64,000 nucleotides of DNA from Arenibacter arenosicollis (GTDB lineage Bacteria > Bacteroidota > Bacteroidia > Flavobacteriales > Flavobacteriaceae), in assembly GCF_014397245.1 (NCBI RefSeq), contig NZ_JACLHY010000004.1, positions 1 through 64,000 on the forward strand, read 5' to 3'. Below the pieces are notes generated by a model. The model saw nothing but the letters and a program-made list of their open reading frames with translations, did not search any database and was not told the DNA's origin. How positions within the stretch are numbered: the stretch's first letter is position 1; every line of letters starts with the position of its first letter. Both the position numbers and the translations under genes were made by a program. Shown piece by piece: positions 16,134 to 24,057 of the stretch.

Positions 16134-16294
16134 TATTTACGTGATAATCCCAGATTGGGCATTTATGTTAACCACGCAATTTACTAAGAATAAATAAAAT
16201 TTCGTCCAAGGAAGTTATCCGAAGTATATCCATACTGAACAATTCAATTTTAAGTCACTAAAATCCTACCTGGCCATGGTAGTCTCAAAACCGT

Positions 16295-18079
16295 TTACAT
16301 CCTTTCTGGTACCTGTATCCCTAAAAGACCAAAGCCCGATTTTATAACGTCGCTAACCTTTTTTGCCAATTGAACCCTGAAAATCTTTTTGTTCTCCTCC
16401 TGCTCCCCCAATATGGAGACATTCTGATAAAAGGAGTTAAACTCCTTCACCAAATCATAGGTATAATTCGCAATTAAAGCCGGACTAAAGTTATCCGCTG
16501 CCAACTGTATTGTATCTGGAAATAACTGCAATTGCTTTATTAGTTCTTTCTCTTTTTCATGGAGATCCGTCAACTTTGGAGTACTGTTCAGGTCATATTC
16601 CAATTCTTCGGCCTTTCTCAAAATAGACTGGATCCTTGCATAGGTATACTGAATAAAAGGTCCGGTATTTCCTTGAAAATCCACAGATTCCTCCGGATTG
16701 AACAAAATTCTCTTTTTGGGATCAACCTTAAGAATATAATACTTTAGAGCGCCTAGCCCTATAATTTTATAAAGTTCTTGCCTCTCTTCCTGCGAGTAAT
16801 CCTCCAACTTACCCAATTCTTCAGAAATTTCGGCTGCCGTCCTGGTCATATCGTCCATTAATTCATCGGCGTCCACAACGGTACCTTCCCTACTCTTCAT
16901 CTTTCCACTAGGCAAATCTACCATTCCATAACTTAAATGGTACAGTTTTTCAGCCCATGAAAATCCTAACTTTTGCAAGATAAGGAACAACACCTTAAAG
17001 TGATAATCCTGCTCGTTACCTACGGTATAGACCATACCACCCACATCGGGATTATCCTTCACCCTTTGTATTGCGGTACCAATATCTTGTGTCATATACA
17101 CTGCAGTACCATCTGAACGAAGCACAATTTTTTCATCAAGCCCCTCATCCCTTAGGTCTATCCAAACACTGCCATCCTCCTTTTTATAGAAAACACCTCT
17201 TTGCAACCCATCCTCAACAAAATCCTTTCCCAACAAATAGGTATTGCTTTCGTAATAAAGTTGATCAAAATCAACCCCCATGTTTTTGTAAGTAACATCA
17301 AACCCTGTATAAACCCATTGGTTCATAGTTTTCCATAAGGAAACCACTTCCTCATCTCCGGCCTCCCATTTTCTGAGCATGTCTTGGGCTTCCAGCAAGA
17401 TAGGAGCCTCTTTTTCTGCCACTTTTTCATCTACCCCATTGGATACCATAGCAGCAATTTCAGCCTTATAGGCCTTGTCGAAGGCCACGTAATAGTTCCC
17501 GACCAACTTATCCCCTTTTAGTCCACTACTCTCTGGCGTTTCTCCATTGCCAAAGCGTTGCCATGCCAGCATGCTTTTACAAATATGGATTCCCCTGTCG
17601 TTAATGATTTGGGTTTTATAAACCTTCTTACCTGAGGCCTTTAGAATCTCTGCCACGGAATATCCCAATAAATTGTTTCTAACATGACCCAAATGCAAAG
17701 GCTTATTGGTATTGGGTGAAGAATATTCCACCATCATAGCTTCACCTTCCCTTTTGGCAACAAAACCAAAATCTTGTAGATTTCTTATCCCAGCAAAAAA
17801 ATCGAGGTAGTATTCGTTACTAATAGTAATATTCAAAAATCCTTTAACCACATTAAAGTCGGTTACCTCATTTACCTGATCTTTCAAGTACTGCCCTATT
17901 TGCTCCCCTATTTGTACAGGATTTCCTTTTACAAATCGTAACATTGGAAAAATAACCGCTGTAATATCCCCAGCGAAATCCTTTCGGGTAGGTTGAAATT
18001 CCACACTGGGCAAATCAACTTTAAAAATTGAGCTAACGGCTTCTTTTACCTTTTGGGTAAGGACTTCTTGAATGTTCAT
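16295..18079 (-). CDS. argS: Arginyl-tRNA synthetase
   Basis: Charges tRNA-Arg with arginine in the cytosol; a class Ia synthetase. The 594-residue protein has the N-terminal additional domain (about 1-110, including KDFAGDIT), the catalytic domain with the HIGH motif as HLGH (129-132) in NKPLHLGHVRNNLLG, and a degenerate KMSKS region (MKSREG). The C-terminal anticodon-binding helices include FIQYTYARIQSIL and end QVPERM. Length is normal. A TAATTTTG box (18101-18108) lies 21 bases upstream of the ATG. Confidence 0.97.
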   Translation of the reverse strand: MNIQEVLTQKVKEAVSSIFKVDLPSVEFQPTRKDFAGDITAVIFPMLRFVKGNPVQIGEQIGQYLKDQVNEVTDFNVVKGFLNITISNEYYLDFFAGIRNLQDFGFVAKREGEAMMVEYSSPNTNKPLHLGHVRNNLLGYSVAEILKASGKKVYKTQIINDRGIHICKSMLAWQRFGNGETPESSGLKGDKLVGNYYVAFDKAYKAEIAAMVSNGVDEKVAEKEAPILLEAQDMLRKWEAGDEEVVSLWKTMNQWVYTGFDVTYKNMGVDFDQLYYESNTYLLGKDFVEDGLQRGVFYKKEDGSVWIDLRDEGLDEKIVLRSDGTAVYMTQDIGTAIQRVKDNPDVGGMVYTVGNEQDYHFKVLFLILQKLGFSWAEKLYHLSYGMVDLPSGKMKSREGTVVDADELMDDMTRTAAEISEELGKLEDYSQEERQELYKIIGLGALKYYILKVDPKKRILFNPEESVDFQGNTGPFIQYTYARIQSILRKAEELEYDLNSTPKLTDLHEKEKELIKQLQLFPDTIQLAADNFSPALIANYTYDLVKEFNSFYQNVSILGEQEENKKIFRVQLAKKVSDVIKSGFGLLGIQVPERM

Positions 18080-18100
18080 TAATTTCGTAGTTTACGGCTG

Positions 18101-18108
18101 CAAAATTA
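18101..18108 (-). promoter_or_regulatory. -7 box (TAATTTTG) before argS
   Basis: A perfect TAnnTTTG match 21 bases before the argS ATG. No TTTG at -33 is visible. Confidence 0.45.
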
Positions 18109-18130
18109 AGCAATTTTTATTCTTCACCCT

Positions 18131-18235
18131 TCAGAGCCTGTTTAAGAATTCGTCAATTGCTTTTTTATAGCCCTTTTTGCTCATTATTCCGTTAAAATCT
18201 TGAACAGCAGCTATTACTTTGTTTAAAAATCCCAC
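18131..18235 (-). CDS. Possible 34-codon small ORF upstream of argS
   Basis: A frame from GTG 18233-18235 to TGA 18131-18133 encodes 34 residues beginning MGFLNKVIAAVQDFNGIMSK and ending AIDEFLNRL. It has an amphipathic, lysine-rich look and contains an internal ATG. An AGGAGG abuts the GTG, odd for a phylum that rarely uses Shine-Dalgarno sites, and too close to act normally. It could be a tiny protein, a decayed gene tail, or chance. Confidence 0.2.
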   Translation of the reverse strand: MGFLNKVIAAVQDFNGIMSKKGYKKAIDEFLNRL

Positions 18236-18397
18236 CTCCTAAGGCCGGAAAAATTAACCTATAAAAATTCTGACCCTTTTTCCTGAAAAGCTGTTAAAGA
18301 TAAAGATAGGTTCATCATAAAGAGGAAAGATTTTTTTAACTTTATTTCACTAAATAATCCGAAGTACACTAACAAAACCTTTAAATCATTAAAACTT

Positions 18398-18823
18398 ATG
18401 CTTTTAAACGTTTCCTATAACAATAAAGAAATTACCAAAAAAATAGACGAAGAAGTTGGTAAACCTTTTACGTTAAAAGAACGCTTTGCCTTGGACGGAA
18501 TAGGCTCTCCCAAATTATTCATTGTGGACAGTAGCATCGAAATTAAAAATCTATTGATTTTAGACAACAATACCAATTCCTGCAATATAGAGTTGAGACC
18601 AAAAGGAATCATAATTCGTTTTCGGTCCCTGTTGGAAACCTTTGGGTTAATCATCCCATATTACAAGTTTACCCTTTACAAGACCGATCTTGGTATATAC
18701 ACCATTTACAGGGACCAATACTTTATAAAAATAAAATCTGACACCAAGGCTATACAGAAATTTTTCACCAAATTATTAGGTCATAGAGCGGACAATGCAC
18801 CACCTAACATAGAGGACATTTAA
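18398..18823 (+). CDS. Hypothetical protein, 141 residues
   Basis: Not recognised. It has no signal peptide or membrane span. It alternates short beta-type stretches (SPKLFIVDSSIEIKNLLILD, CNIELRPKGIIIRFRS, YYKFTLYKTDLGIYTIYRD) and ends in a helix (AIQKFFTKLLG), a pattern that could form a small PH-like barrel. It starts at ATG 18398 and stands alone, between divergent argS and the BCCT gene 157 bases downstream. Codon use looks like that of its neighbours, so it is probably a real cytoplasmic gene. Confidence 0.7.
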   Translation: MLLNVSYNNKEITKKIDEEVGKPFTLKERFALDGIGSPKLFIVDSSIEIKNLLILDNNTNSCNIELRPKGIIIRFRSLLETFGLIIPYYKFTLYKTDLGIYTIYRDQYFIKIKSDTKAIQKFFTKLLGHRADNAPPNIEDI

Positions 18824-18980
18824 TATATTTATTTACAAATACATTACGATCCGCCACAGGATAAAAGCAGACAAATTACACGATAAACACAAAAAACCAT
18901 CCATAAAATTAAGAAGCTTTTTAGTACCTTGTCTTAAAATCCATATTATCAAAATATTAAATTCCTACCGCAAAAATCCG

Positions 18981-20471
18981 TTGCTTTCCATTTCCATTGG
19001 AATTCTATCAATATCCACTTTGATTGTGTTTGTGGCCACCAAAGCCACCTACAATATTATTGAAATGACTTCTATTTGGGTAAGGAACCATTTTGGATAT
19101 TTCTATTTATATCTTGGGCTGGGATGTGTTCTTCTTTTGCTTGCTATTGCCCTTTCACCTCTGGGGAAAATTAAATTAGGAAAGAAAAATGAAAAACCCG
19201 AATTTACAATCTGGGCTTGGACAGCTATGCTCTATAGTGCGGGAATGGGAGCAGGAATTTTACTCCGGGCGGTACAGGAACCCACTTATATGCAGCAAAA
19301 CCCTCCTTACCTTTCGGATTTGTCTCCAGAAATCCTTGCCTTGGAGTTCACCTTTTACCAGTGGGGGTTTACCGCCTGGGCATTTTATGGGCTTTTCGCA
19401 ATGATTATTGGTTATTATCTCTTTGTTAAAAAGAAAAAAGTACTGATAAGTTCAACCATAGAAGATATTATTCCCAACAAAACTGCTCGGACAGGTATAG
19501 ATGTACTTACCATTATGACAACGGTTTTCGGGTTGGTTGCGGCTATAGGCTTGGGGACTACCCAAATTAACGGTGGCTTAAATTACATTTCCTCCTCTAA
19601 TTTCGGCCTAATGGCTACACTATTACTCACCACCATTATTTCGGCATTGGCTTTCTATTCCGCATGGAAAGGCGTAAACAAGGGAATACAAGTATTGTCC
19701 AAAGTCAACATCCTTATTACATTGGCGGTATTACTTTTTACGCTTATGCAAAGCAACATTCCTAAGGTCGTGACCAATTTTATCACAGCTACCTTCCAGT
19801 ACATAATTGACTTTATACCTCTAAGTTTGGCAATTGGCAGTTACGATCCAGGCATAGCTTTTCTAACCGATTGGACCTTCTACTACTGGGCATTTTGGTT
19901 GGCATGGGCTCCCTTTACAGGGATTTTTATCGCTAGAATATCGAAAGGGCGCAGCCTAAGGCAGTTGTTGTTGGGGGTTTTGGTCATTCCAAGTTTGGGT
20001 ACCTTTTTTTGGTTTTCGGTATTTGGCACCTCGGCCTTTCAACTTATAGAAGGATGGGGAAGTTACAAGGGTGAATTTGATGGCGTGTTTTCCTCCATAT
20101 TTATGTTTTTCGGAAACTATCCCTTTGCCACAGTTCTAAATATCACCACCATAGTATTACTAATCGGCTTTTTGGTAACCTCCGTAGATTCCGCTGTTTT
20201 TGTATTGAGTATGTTTTCGGATAACGGCAAAAAAGAACCCAGCAAAAAGCATCGCTTAATTTGGTCCCTTTTTATCTTTCTTGCTACGATTGCGTTAATT
20301 CTATTGGGTAATGCAAAACCAGAGGTAGACACATTGATTGCTGCACAAAAGCTATTGATAATAACCTCACTGCCCTTTGCCTTTTTTATGGTCTTTATGA
20401 CCTTTGTCTTTCTAAAGGAACTGTTGGGGCACCATAGGAACTACTCCCTCGGCCCCAAAAAAGAGGTGTAA
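18981..20471 (+). CDS. BCCT-family transporter (betaine/carnitine/choline type)
   Basis: A secondary transporter with about 12 membrane spans, usually Na+- or H+-coupled and importing quaternary ammonium compounds. The 496-residue protein has GAGILLRAVQEP (a Gly-rich helix of the family) and the aromatic signature WTFYYWAFWLAWAPF followed by GIFIARISKGRS. The start is TTG 18981, but the open frame continues upstream as ILNSYRKNPL before it, and this resembles the usual family N-terminus. The true start may therefore be an upstream non-ATG codon such as ATT or ATA. It lacks a long regulatory C-terminal tail. It converges with the citrulline hydrolase-like gene, 17 bases apart. Confidence 0.9.
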   Translation: MLSISIGILSISTLIVFVATKATYNIIEMTSIWVRNHFGYFYLYLGLGCVLLLLAIALSPLGKIKLGKKNEKPEFTIWAWTAMLYSAGMGAGILLRAVQEPTYMQQNPPYLSDLSPEILALEFTFYQWGFTAWAFYGLFAMIIGYYLFVKKKKVLISSTIEDIIPNKTARTGIDVLTIMTTVFGLVAAIGLGTTQINGGLNYISSSNFGLMATLLLTTIISALAFYSAWKGVNKGIQVLSKVNILITLAVLLFTLMQSNIPKVVTNFITATFQYIIDFIPLSLAIGSYDPGIAFLTDWTFYYWAFWLAWAPFTGIFIARISKGRSLRQLLLGVLVIPSLGTFFWFSVFGTSAFQLIEGWGSYKGEFDGVFSSIFMFFGNYPFATVLNITTIVLLIGFLVTSVDSAVFVLSMFSDNGKKEPSKKHRLIWSLFIFLATIALILLGNAKPEVDTLIAAQKLLIITSLPFAFFMVFMTFVFLKELLGHHRNYSLGPKKEV

Positions 20472-20488
20472 AAAAATGATTTAAGATT

Positions 20489-21430
20489 TTAATTCTTCGG
20501 CAGAAACACCTCTGCCATCATACAGCGCGCACTGCCACCTCCGCAGGTTTCAATGGTATCCAAAGAACTATGGATAATGGCACAATGCTTTTCCAACGCC
20601 CGTACTTGTTCCGGTTTTAAACTATTGTAGGCCGCCGTACTCATTGCCAGATAGCGTTTTTCACCCATTCCCAAAACCTGAAGCATATTCCCTGCAAAAT
20701 GGTGCATCTGCTTTTCGGAAATGGCTATAATTTCTTTACCATCTTGTTTTAAATGGTTTACAACATTCTTTTTTTCTTTTTTATCGTCGATGGAATCCAA
20801 ACATATTACCGCAAACGTTTCCGCCAAACACATCATTACGTTGGTATGATAAATAGGTTTTCGGGTACCGGCCACGGATTGATTGGCCGTAAATACAATG
20901 GGGGTATACTCAAAATCTTCACAAAACTCAATAAATAAATCCTCATCCGCCCTATCTGAAAGAGCGCAATACGCCTTTTCATTCACCCGATCCATGACAA
21001 CACTTCCTGTACCTTCCAGGAAAAAGCCTTCCTCCTCTGCAGAAGTATAGTCCATTACATTTTCTATAACGAATCCCTTTTGTTCCAATACGGCCAGAAT
21101 ATCCTCCCTTCGTTCATTTCTTCTGTTTTCCGCGAACATAGGATACATGCCCACTGTGCCATCTGCATGGAAGGACACCCAATTATTTGGAAATATGGAA
21201 TCTGGGGTATCTACATCCTTTTTGTCATCTACCACTATAACATTTACCCCCTTTTCCCTTAACGTCAAAACAAAGGCATCAAACTCCTCCTGTGCCTTGG
21301 CATTTATTTCCTGATTTTTTAAATCAAGATCCTCCTGAAAATAATTATTTACAGCGGTTTGCTCATTCATTCTAAAATTTACGGGCCGCACCATCAAAAT
21401 GGTATTGGTAACTTGCTTTTTATTATTCAC
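20489..21430 (-). CDS. ctlX: CtlX-type citrulline/guanidino hydrolase (amidinotransferase superfamily)
   Basis: A 313-residue pentein-fold enzyme of the amidinotransferase/DDAH superfamily, resembling the citrulline-utilisation hydrolases called CtlX. Visible motifs are MVRPVNFRMNEQT near the N-terminus, PDSIFPNNWVSFH (77-88), HTNVMM (His195) and the C-terminal nucleophile in GGGSARCMMAE (Cys303). The start is GTG 21428-21430, with a stop two codons upstream; ATG at residue 13 is the alternative. A TAATTTTG box at 21474-21481 lies upstream. It follows a second guanidino hydrolase gene, 99 bases away on the same strand. The exact substrate is uncertain. Confidence 0.85.
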   Translation of the reverse strand: MNNKKQVTNTILMVRPVNFRMNEQTAVNNYFQEDLDLKNQEINAKAQEEFDAFVLTLREKGVNVIVVDDKKDVDTPDSIFPNNWVSFHADGTVGMYPMFAENRRNERREDILAVLEQKGFVIENVMDYTSAEEEGFFLEGTGSVVMDRVNEKAYCALSDRADEDLFIEFCEDFEYTPIVFTANQSVAGTRKPIYHTNVMMCLAETFAVICLDSIDDKKEKKNVVNHLKQDGKEIIAISEKQMHHFAGNMLQVLGMGEKRYLAMSTAAYNSLKPEQVRALEKHCAIIHSSLDTIETCGGGSARCMMAEVFLPKN

Positions 21431-21473
21431 TATTCAATTAGGTATTACAAAACACTTTCACATTAAATCTGCG

Positions 21474-21481
21474 CAAAATTA
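21474..21481 (-). promoter_or_regulatory. -7 box (TAATTTTG) before ctlX
   Basis: A perfect TAnnTTTG match 43 bases before the GTG start, in the gap between the two guanidino hydrolase genes. This suggests that ctlX can be transcribed separately. Confidence 0.4.
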
Positions 21482-21529
21482 GTTTATTTATTTCCCAGTA
21501 TGGGCCATATGGATAAATTTAGAACCACA

Positions 21530-22444
21530 TTAATCCCTTACCAAAGGTAAAGTGCTGCATCTTAAAAGACCCTCTTGTTTGGCTATCTCTGCGTAAGCGA
21601 TTTCTTCAACCGTAAAATCATGTTCCCGCAACCAATTATTCAATCTAGTAAAATTGCGCTCAGAAACCACTACAGTCGGGGAAATGGAAAAAACGTTGCT
21701 CATCATATTATACATCTCCTCTTTGGTAATCTCAAAAACATTGTCCCGCCCAAAATAATTCAACAACCATAGATACTCCTCTTCCTTTAAAAAGCCATTT
21801 TTATGTAAAATAGCCTTATCCTTACCAACGGGCTGAAAACAACAATCCAAATGCAGCGCATTTTCACGTGCATTGGTATTTGACTTTCGAAGCTCAAAAG
21901 CCTTTACCTTTTTATACGGAAATTGTTTGGCAATAAAATCTACTGCCTCCTTATTTGTACGAGCCGTAATATAATCTGGGTAGTCCAAACCCGTATAGGT
22001 TCCCATAAAAATATACTCCCCCCGTGGCATAACATCACCACCTTCTATATGTACCTCTTTAGGAGGATAAATAATCTGATCTTCATCAATTTTATTAAGC
22101 ACATATTTGATAGCCTGAAATTCCTTTTCCCTATCGGGAAGAATATTGGCTTTCACGAGCTTGTCATCTATTACAAAGGCTATATCCCTGGAAAATATTT
22201 GATTACAATCCTTTAAAACCCTAGGCCTAAAGACCTGCACATCATATTTGGCAAATACCTTGGCAAAGCCATCCATTTCCTGTACCATATCCTCCTCATT
22301 GGGATAGGTGCCAGCCAATATATGTTCCAATGATTTGGGATCATAGGCCTCTTCAGGTTTTGGAATGGGTCCACAGCTTTTAGCAGTTCCCAGTACCACC
22401 GACCTTAAGCGCGAAGTTTCATCCTGTACATTCAACTTTAGCAT
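21530..22444 (-). CDS. Dimethylarginine dimethylaminohydrolase / arginine deiminase-like enzyme
   Basis: A 304-residue pentein-fold hydrolase. It has NQIFSRDIAF (81-90), the EGGD substrate-binding motif (134-137), the catalytic His198 in ENALHLDCCF and Cys296 in EGLLRCSTLP. This set fits hydrolysis of methylated arginine to citrulline plus methylamines, or of a related guanidino compound. It lies next to a CtlX-type enzyme, which could use the citrulline, and near argS and a BCCT transporter. Whether the four share a pathway is inference. It starts at ATG 22442-22444. Confidence 0.85.
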   Translation of the reverse strand: MLKLNVQDETSRLRSVVLGTAKSCGPIPKPEEAYDPKSLEHILAGTYPNEEDMVQEMDGFAKVFAKYDVQVFRPRVLKDCNQIFSRDIAFVIDDKLVKANILPDREKEFQAIKYVLNKIDEDQIIYPPKEVHIEGGDVMPRGEYIFMGTYTGLDYPDYITARTNKEAVDFIAKQFPYKKVKAFELRKSNTNARENALHLDCCFQPVGKDKAILHKNGFLKEEEYLWLLNYFGRDNVFEITKEEMYNMMSNVFSISPTVVVSERNFTRLNNWLREHDFTVEEIAYAEIAKQEGLLRCSTLPLVRD

Positions 22445-22493
22445 ACCTGAATTTTATGTAAAGATAGAAATACTTATTTTGATAAGTAAATTT

Positions 22494-22582
22494 CTCCGGG
22501 GCAAGCCCACGGAGCATTTTAAAGGAACACGTTTTCAAACTTTAGCCACTTACTAACGAGACAAGTCTCGGGGTATTCACCC
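22494..22582. repeat. Cluster of three short hairpins (REP-like)
   Basis: Three inverted repeats follow one another: 22494-22514 (arms CTCCG/CGGAG with GGG/CCC inside), 22557-22570 (CGAGAC-AA-GTCTCG) and 22571-22582 (GGGT/ACCC). They fill the gap between the gltA terminator and the start of the DDAH-like gene. GC-rich hairpins of this kind stand out in the AT-rich surroundings. Confidence 0.5.
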
Positions 22583-22593
22583 CTCTAGAATAA

Positions 22594-22630
22594 AAACTGC
22601 CCTTTGTGAAAAATACACAAAGGGCAGTTT
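22594..22630 (-). terminator. Terminator after gltA
   Basis: A 15-bp perfect stem (22594-22608 with 22616-22630, arm AAACTGCCCTTTGTG) and a 7-base loop. The T tract is short, but the stem is strong and lies 19 bases past the gltA stop. Confidence 0.8.
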
Positions 22631-22649
22631 ATTACAATCTATATCTTAC

Positions 22650-23933
22650 TTATCTCTTGTTCACAGGGACAAAAGGTCTTAATGTCTCTCCAATATAAAC
22701 TTGTCTTGGACGACCAATTGGTTCATTTTTTAATCTCATTTCCCTCCATTGGGCAATCCAGCCTGGTAGGCGACCCAGTGCAAACATTACAGTGAACATT
22801 TCTGTTGGAATACCCAAGGCCCTATATATTATTCCTGAGTAGAAATCCACATTAGGATATAATTTTCTATCTACAAAATATTTATCCTCCAAGGCTTCCT
22901 TGGCCAAACCTTTGGCTATATCCAATATAGGATCATCAATACCCAAATCGGCCAAAACTTCTTCCGCAGCTTTTTTGATGATCTTTGCCCTTGGATCAAA
23001 ATTCTTATACACTCTATGTCCAAAGCCCATTAAACGGAATGGATCGTTCCTATCCTTAGCCTTGGCCATATACTTTTTAGTATCTCCACCATCGGCTTCA
23101 ATAGCCTCCAACATTTCCAATACTGCCTGGTTTGCCCCACCGTGCAATGGGCCCCAAAGAGCACATATTCCAGCGGAAATAGACGCAAATAAACCTGCAT
23201 GGGAAGACCCTACAATACGAACGGTAGAGGTAGAACAGTTTTGCTCATGGTCTGCATGCAGAATCAGTAATTTATCCAAGGCATCTATAACTATCTTATT
23301 GGACTCATACCTATGACTGGGTCTCTTGAACATCATTTTATGAATATTCTCGACATAACCCAAAGAATCATCACCATAATCTAACGGCCATCCTTTTTTC
23401 TTTCTAAGGGTCCAAGCTACCAAAACTGGGAATTTAGCCAAAATCCTAACGATGGCCCAATACATTTCCTTTTCGGACGACACGTTAACAGAAGTTGGAT
23501 TAAAGGCTATAAGCGCACTGGTTAAGCTGGAAAGTACACCCATTGGATGTGCAGATTTTGGAAAACCATCCAAAATCTTCTTCATCTCCTCATCTACATG
23601 GGACTCGCCTTTAATATCATGATGGAATTTTTCCAGTTGCTCCTTATTCGGCAACTCCCCAAAAATTAACAAATATGCTACTTCCAAGAAATCGGCCTTC
23701 TCTGCCAATTCCTCTATAGAATACCCACGATACCGTAAAATCCCCTTTTCACCATCCAAAAAAGTAATGGCACTCTCACAAGAGCCCGTATTCTTGAAAC
23801 CAGGATCTATCGTTATCATTCCAGAAGTAGCCCTCATAGTTTTGATATCTATAGCCACTTCATTTTCGGTACCTTCTATAACTGGAAATTCAAATTTTTT
23901 TCCTTTGTATTCTAAACTTGCGTTATTCGCCAT
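22650..23933 (-). CDS. gltA: Citrate synthase (type II)
   Basis: Condenses oxaloacetate and acetyl-CoA to citrate at the entry of the TCA cycle. The start is placed at ATG 23931-23933, giving 427 residues and the family N-terminus (MANNASLEYKGKKFEFPVIE). The frame stays open 16 codons further upstream, but that extension is not like the family. Catalytic residues are all present: His264 (GPLHGG), His306 (MGFGHRVYK) and Asp363 (NVDFYSG). Length fits hexameric bacterial type II enzymes. It lies downstream of a glycogen synthase gene on the same strand. Confidence 0.96.
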   Translation of the reverse strand: MANNASLEYKGKKFEFPVIEGTENEVAIDIKTMRATSGMITIDPGFKNTGSCESAITFLDGEKGILRYRGYSIEELAEKADFLEVAYLLIFGELPNKEQLEKFHHDIKGESHVDEEMKKILDGFPKSAHPMGVLSSLTSALIAFNPTSVNVSSEKEMYWAIVRILAKFPVLVAWTLRKKKGWPLDYGDDSLGYVENIHKMMFKRPSHRYESNKIVIDALDKLLILHADHEQNCSTSTVRIVGSSHAGLFASISAGICALWGPLHGGANQAVLEMLEAIEADGGDTKKYMAKAKDRNDPFRLMGFGHRVYKNFDPRAKIIKKAAEEVLADLGIDDPILDIAKGLAKEALEDKYFVDRKLYPNVDFYSGIIYRALGIPTEMFTVMFALGRLPGWIAQWREMRLKNEPIGRPRQVYIGETLRPFVPVNKR

Positions 23934-24057
23934 TCTTAAATTCCTGTTTTGTTCGATTCTCCGTAAAAATACTAAAAACACCCAAGGTTAACAATTGAAG
24001 AATTCTTATTTATTGAATAATTATGAAATCTTCACGAAACCTAATATGATTGTGAAT

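Larger units (their letters stand above)
18080..18397. other. 318-bp gap between argS and the divergent hypothetical gene
   Basis: It holds the argS -7 box (18101-18108), a doubtful 34-codon minus-strand frame (18131-18235) and AT-rich sequence before the plus-strand gene at 18398. No RNA gene or strong hairpin was seen. Confidence 0.5.

Noticed and set aside
16266-16283. CTACC/GGTAG hairpin downstream of argS as terminator
   Set aside because: The stem is only 5 bp and the following sequence has a short, broken T run.
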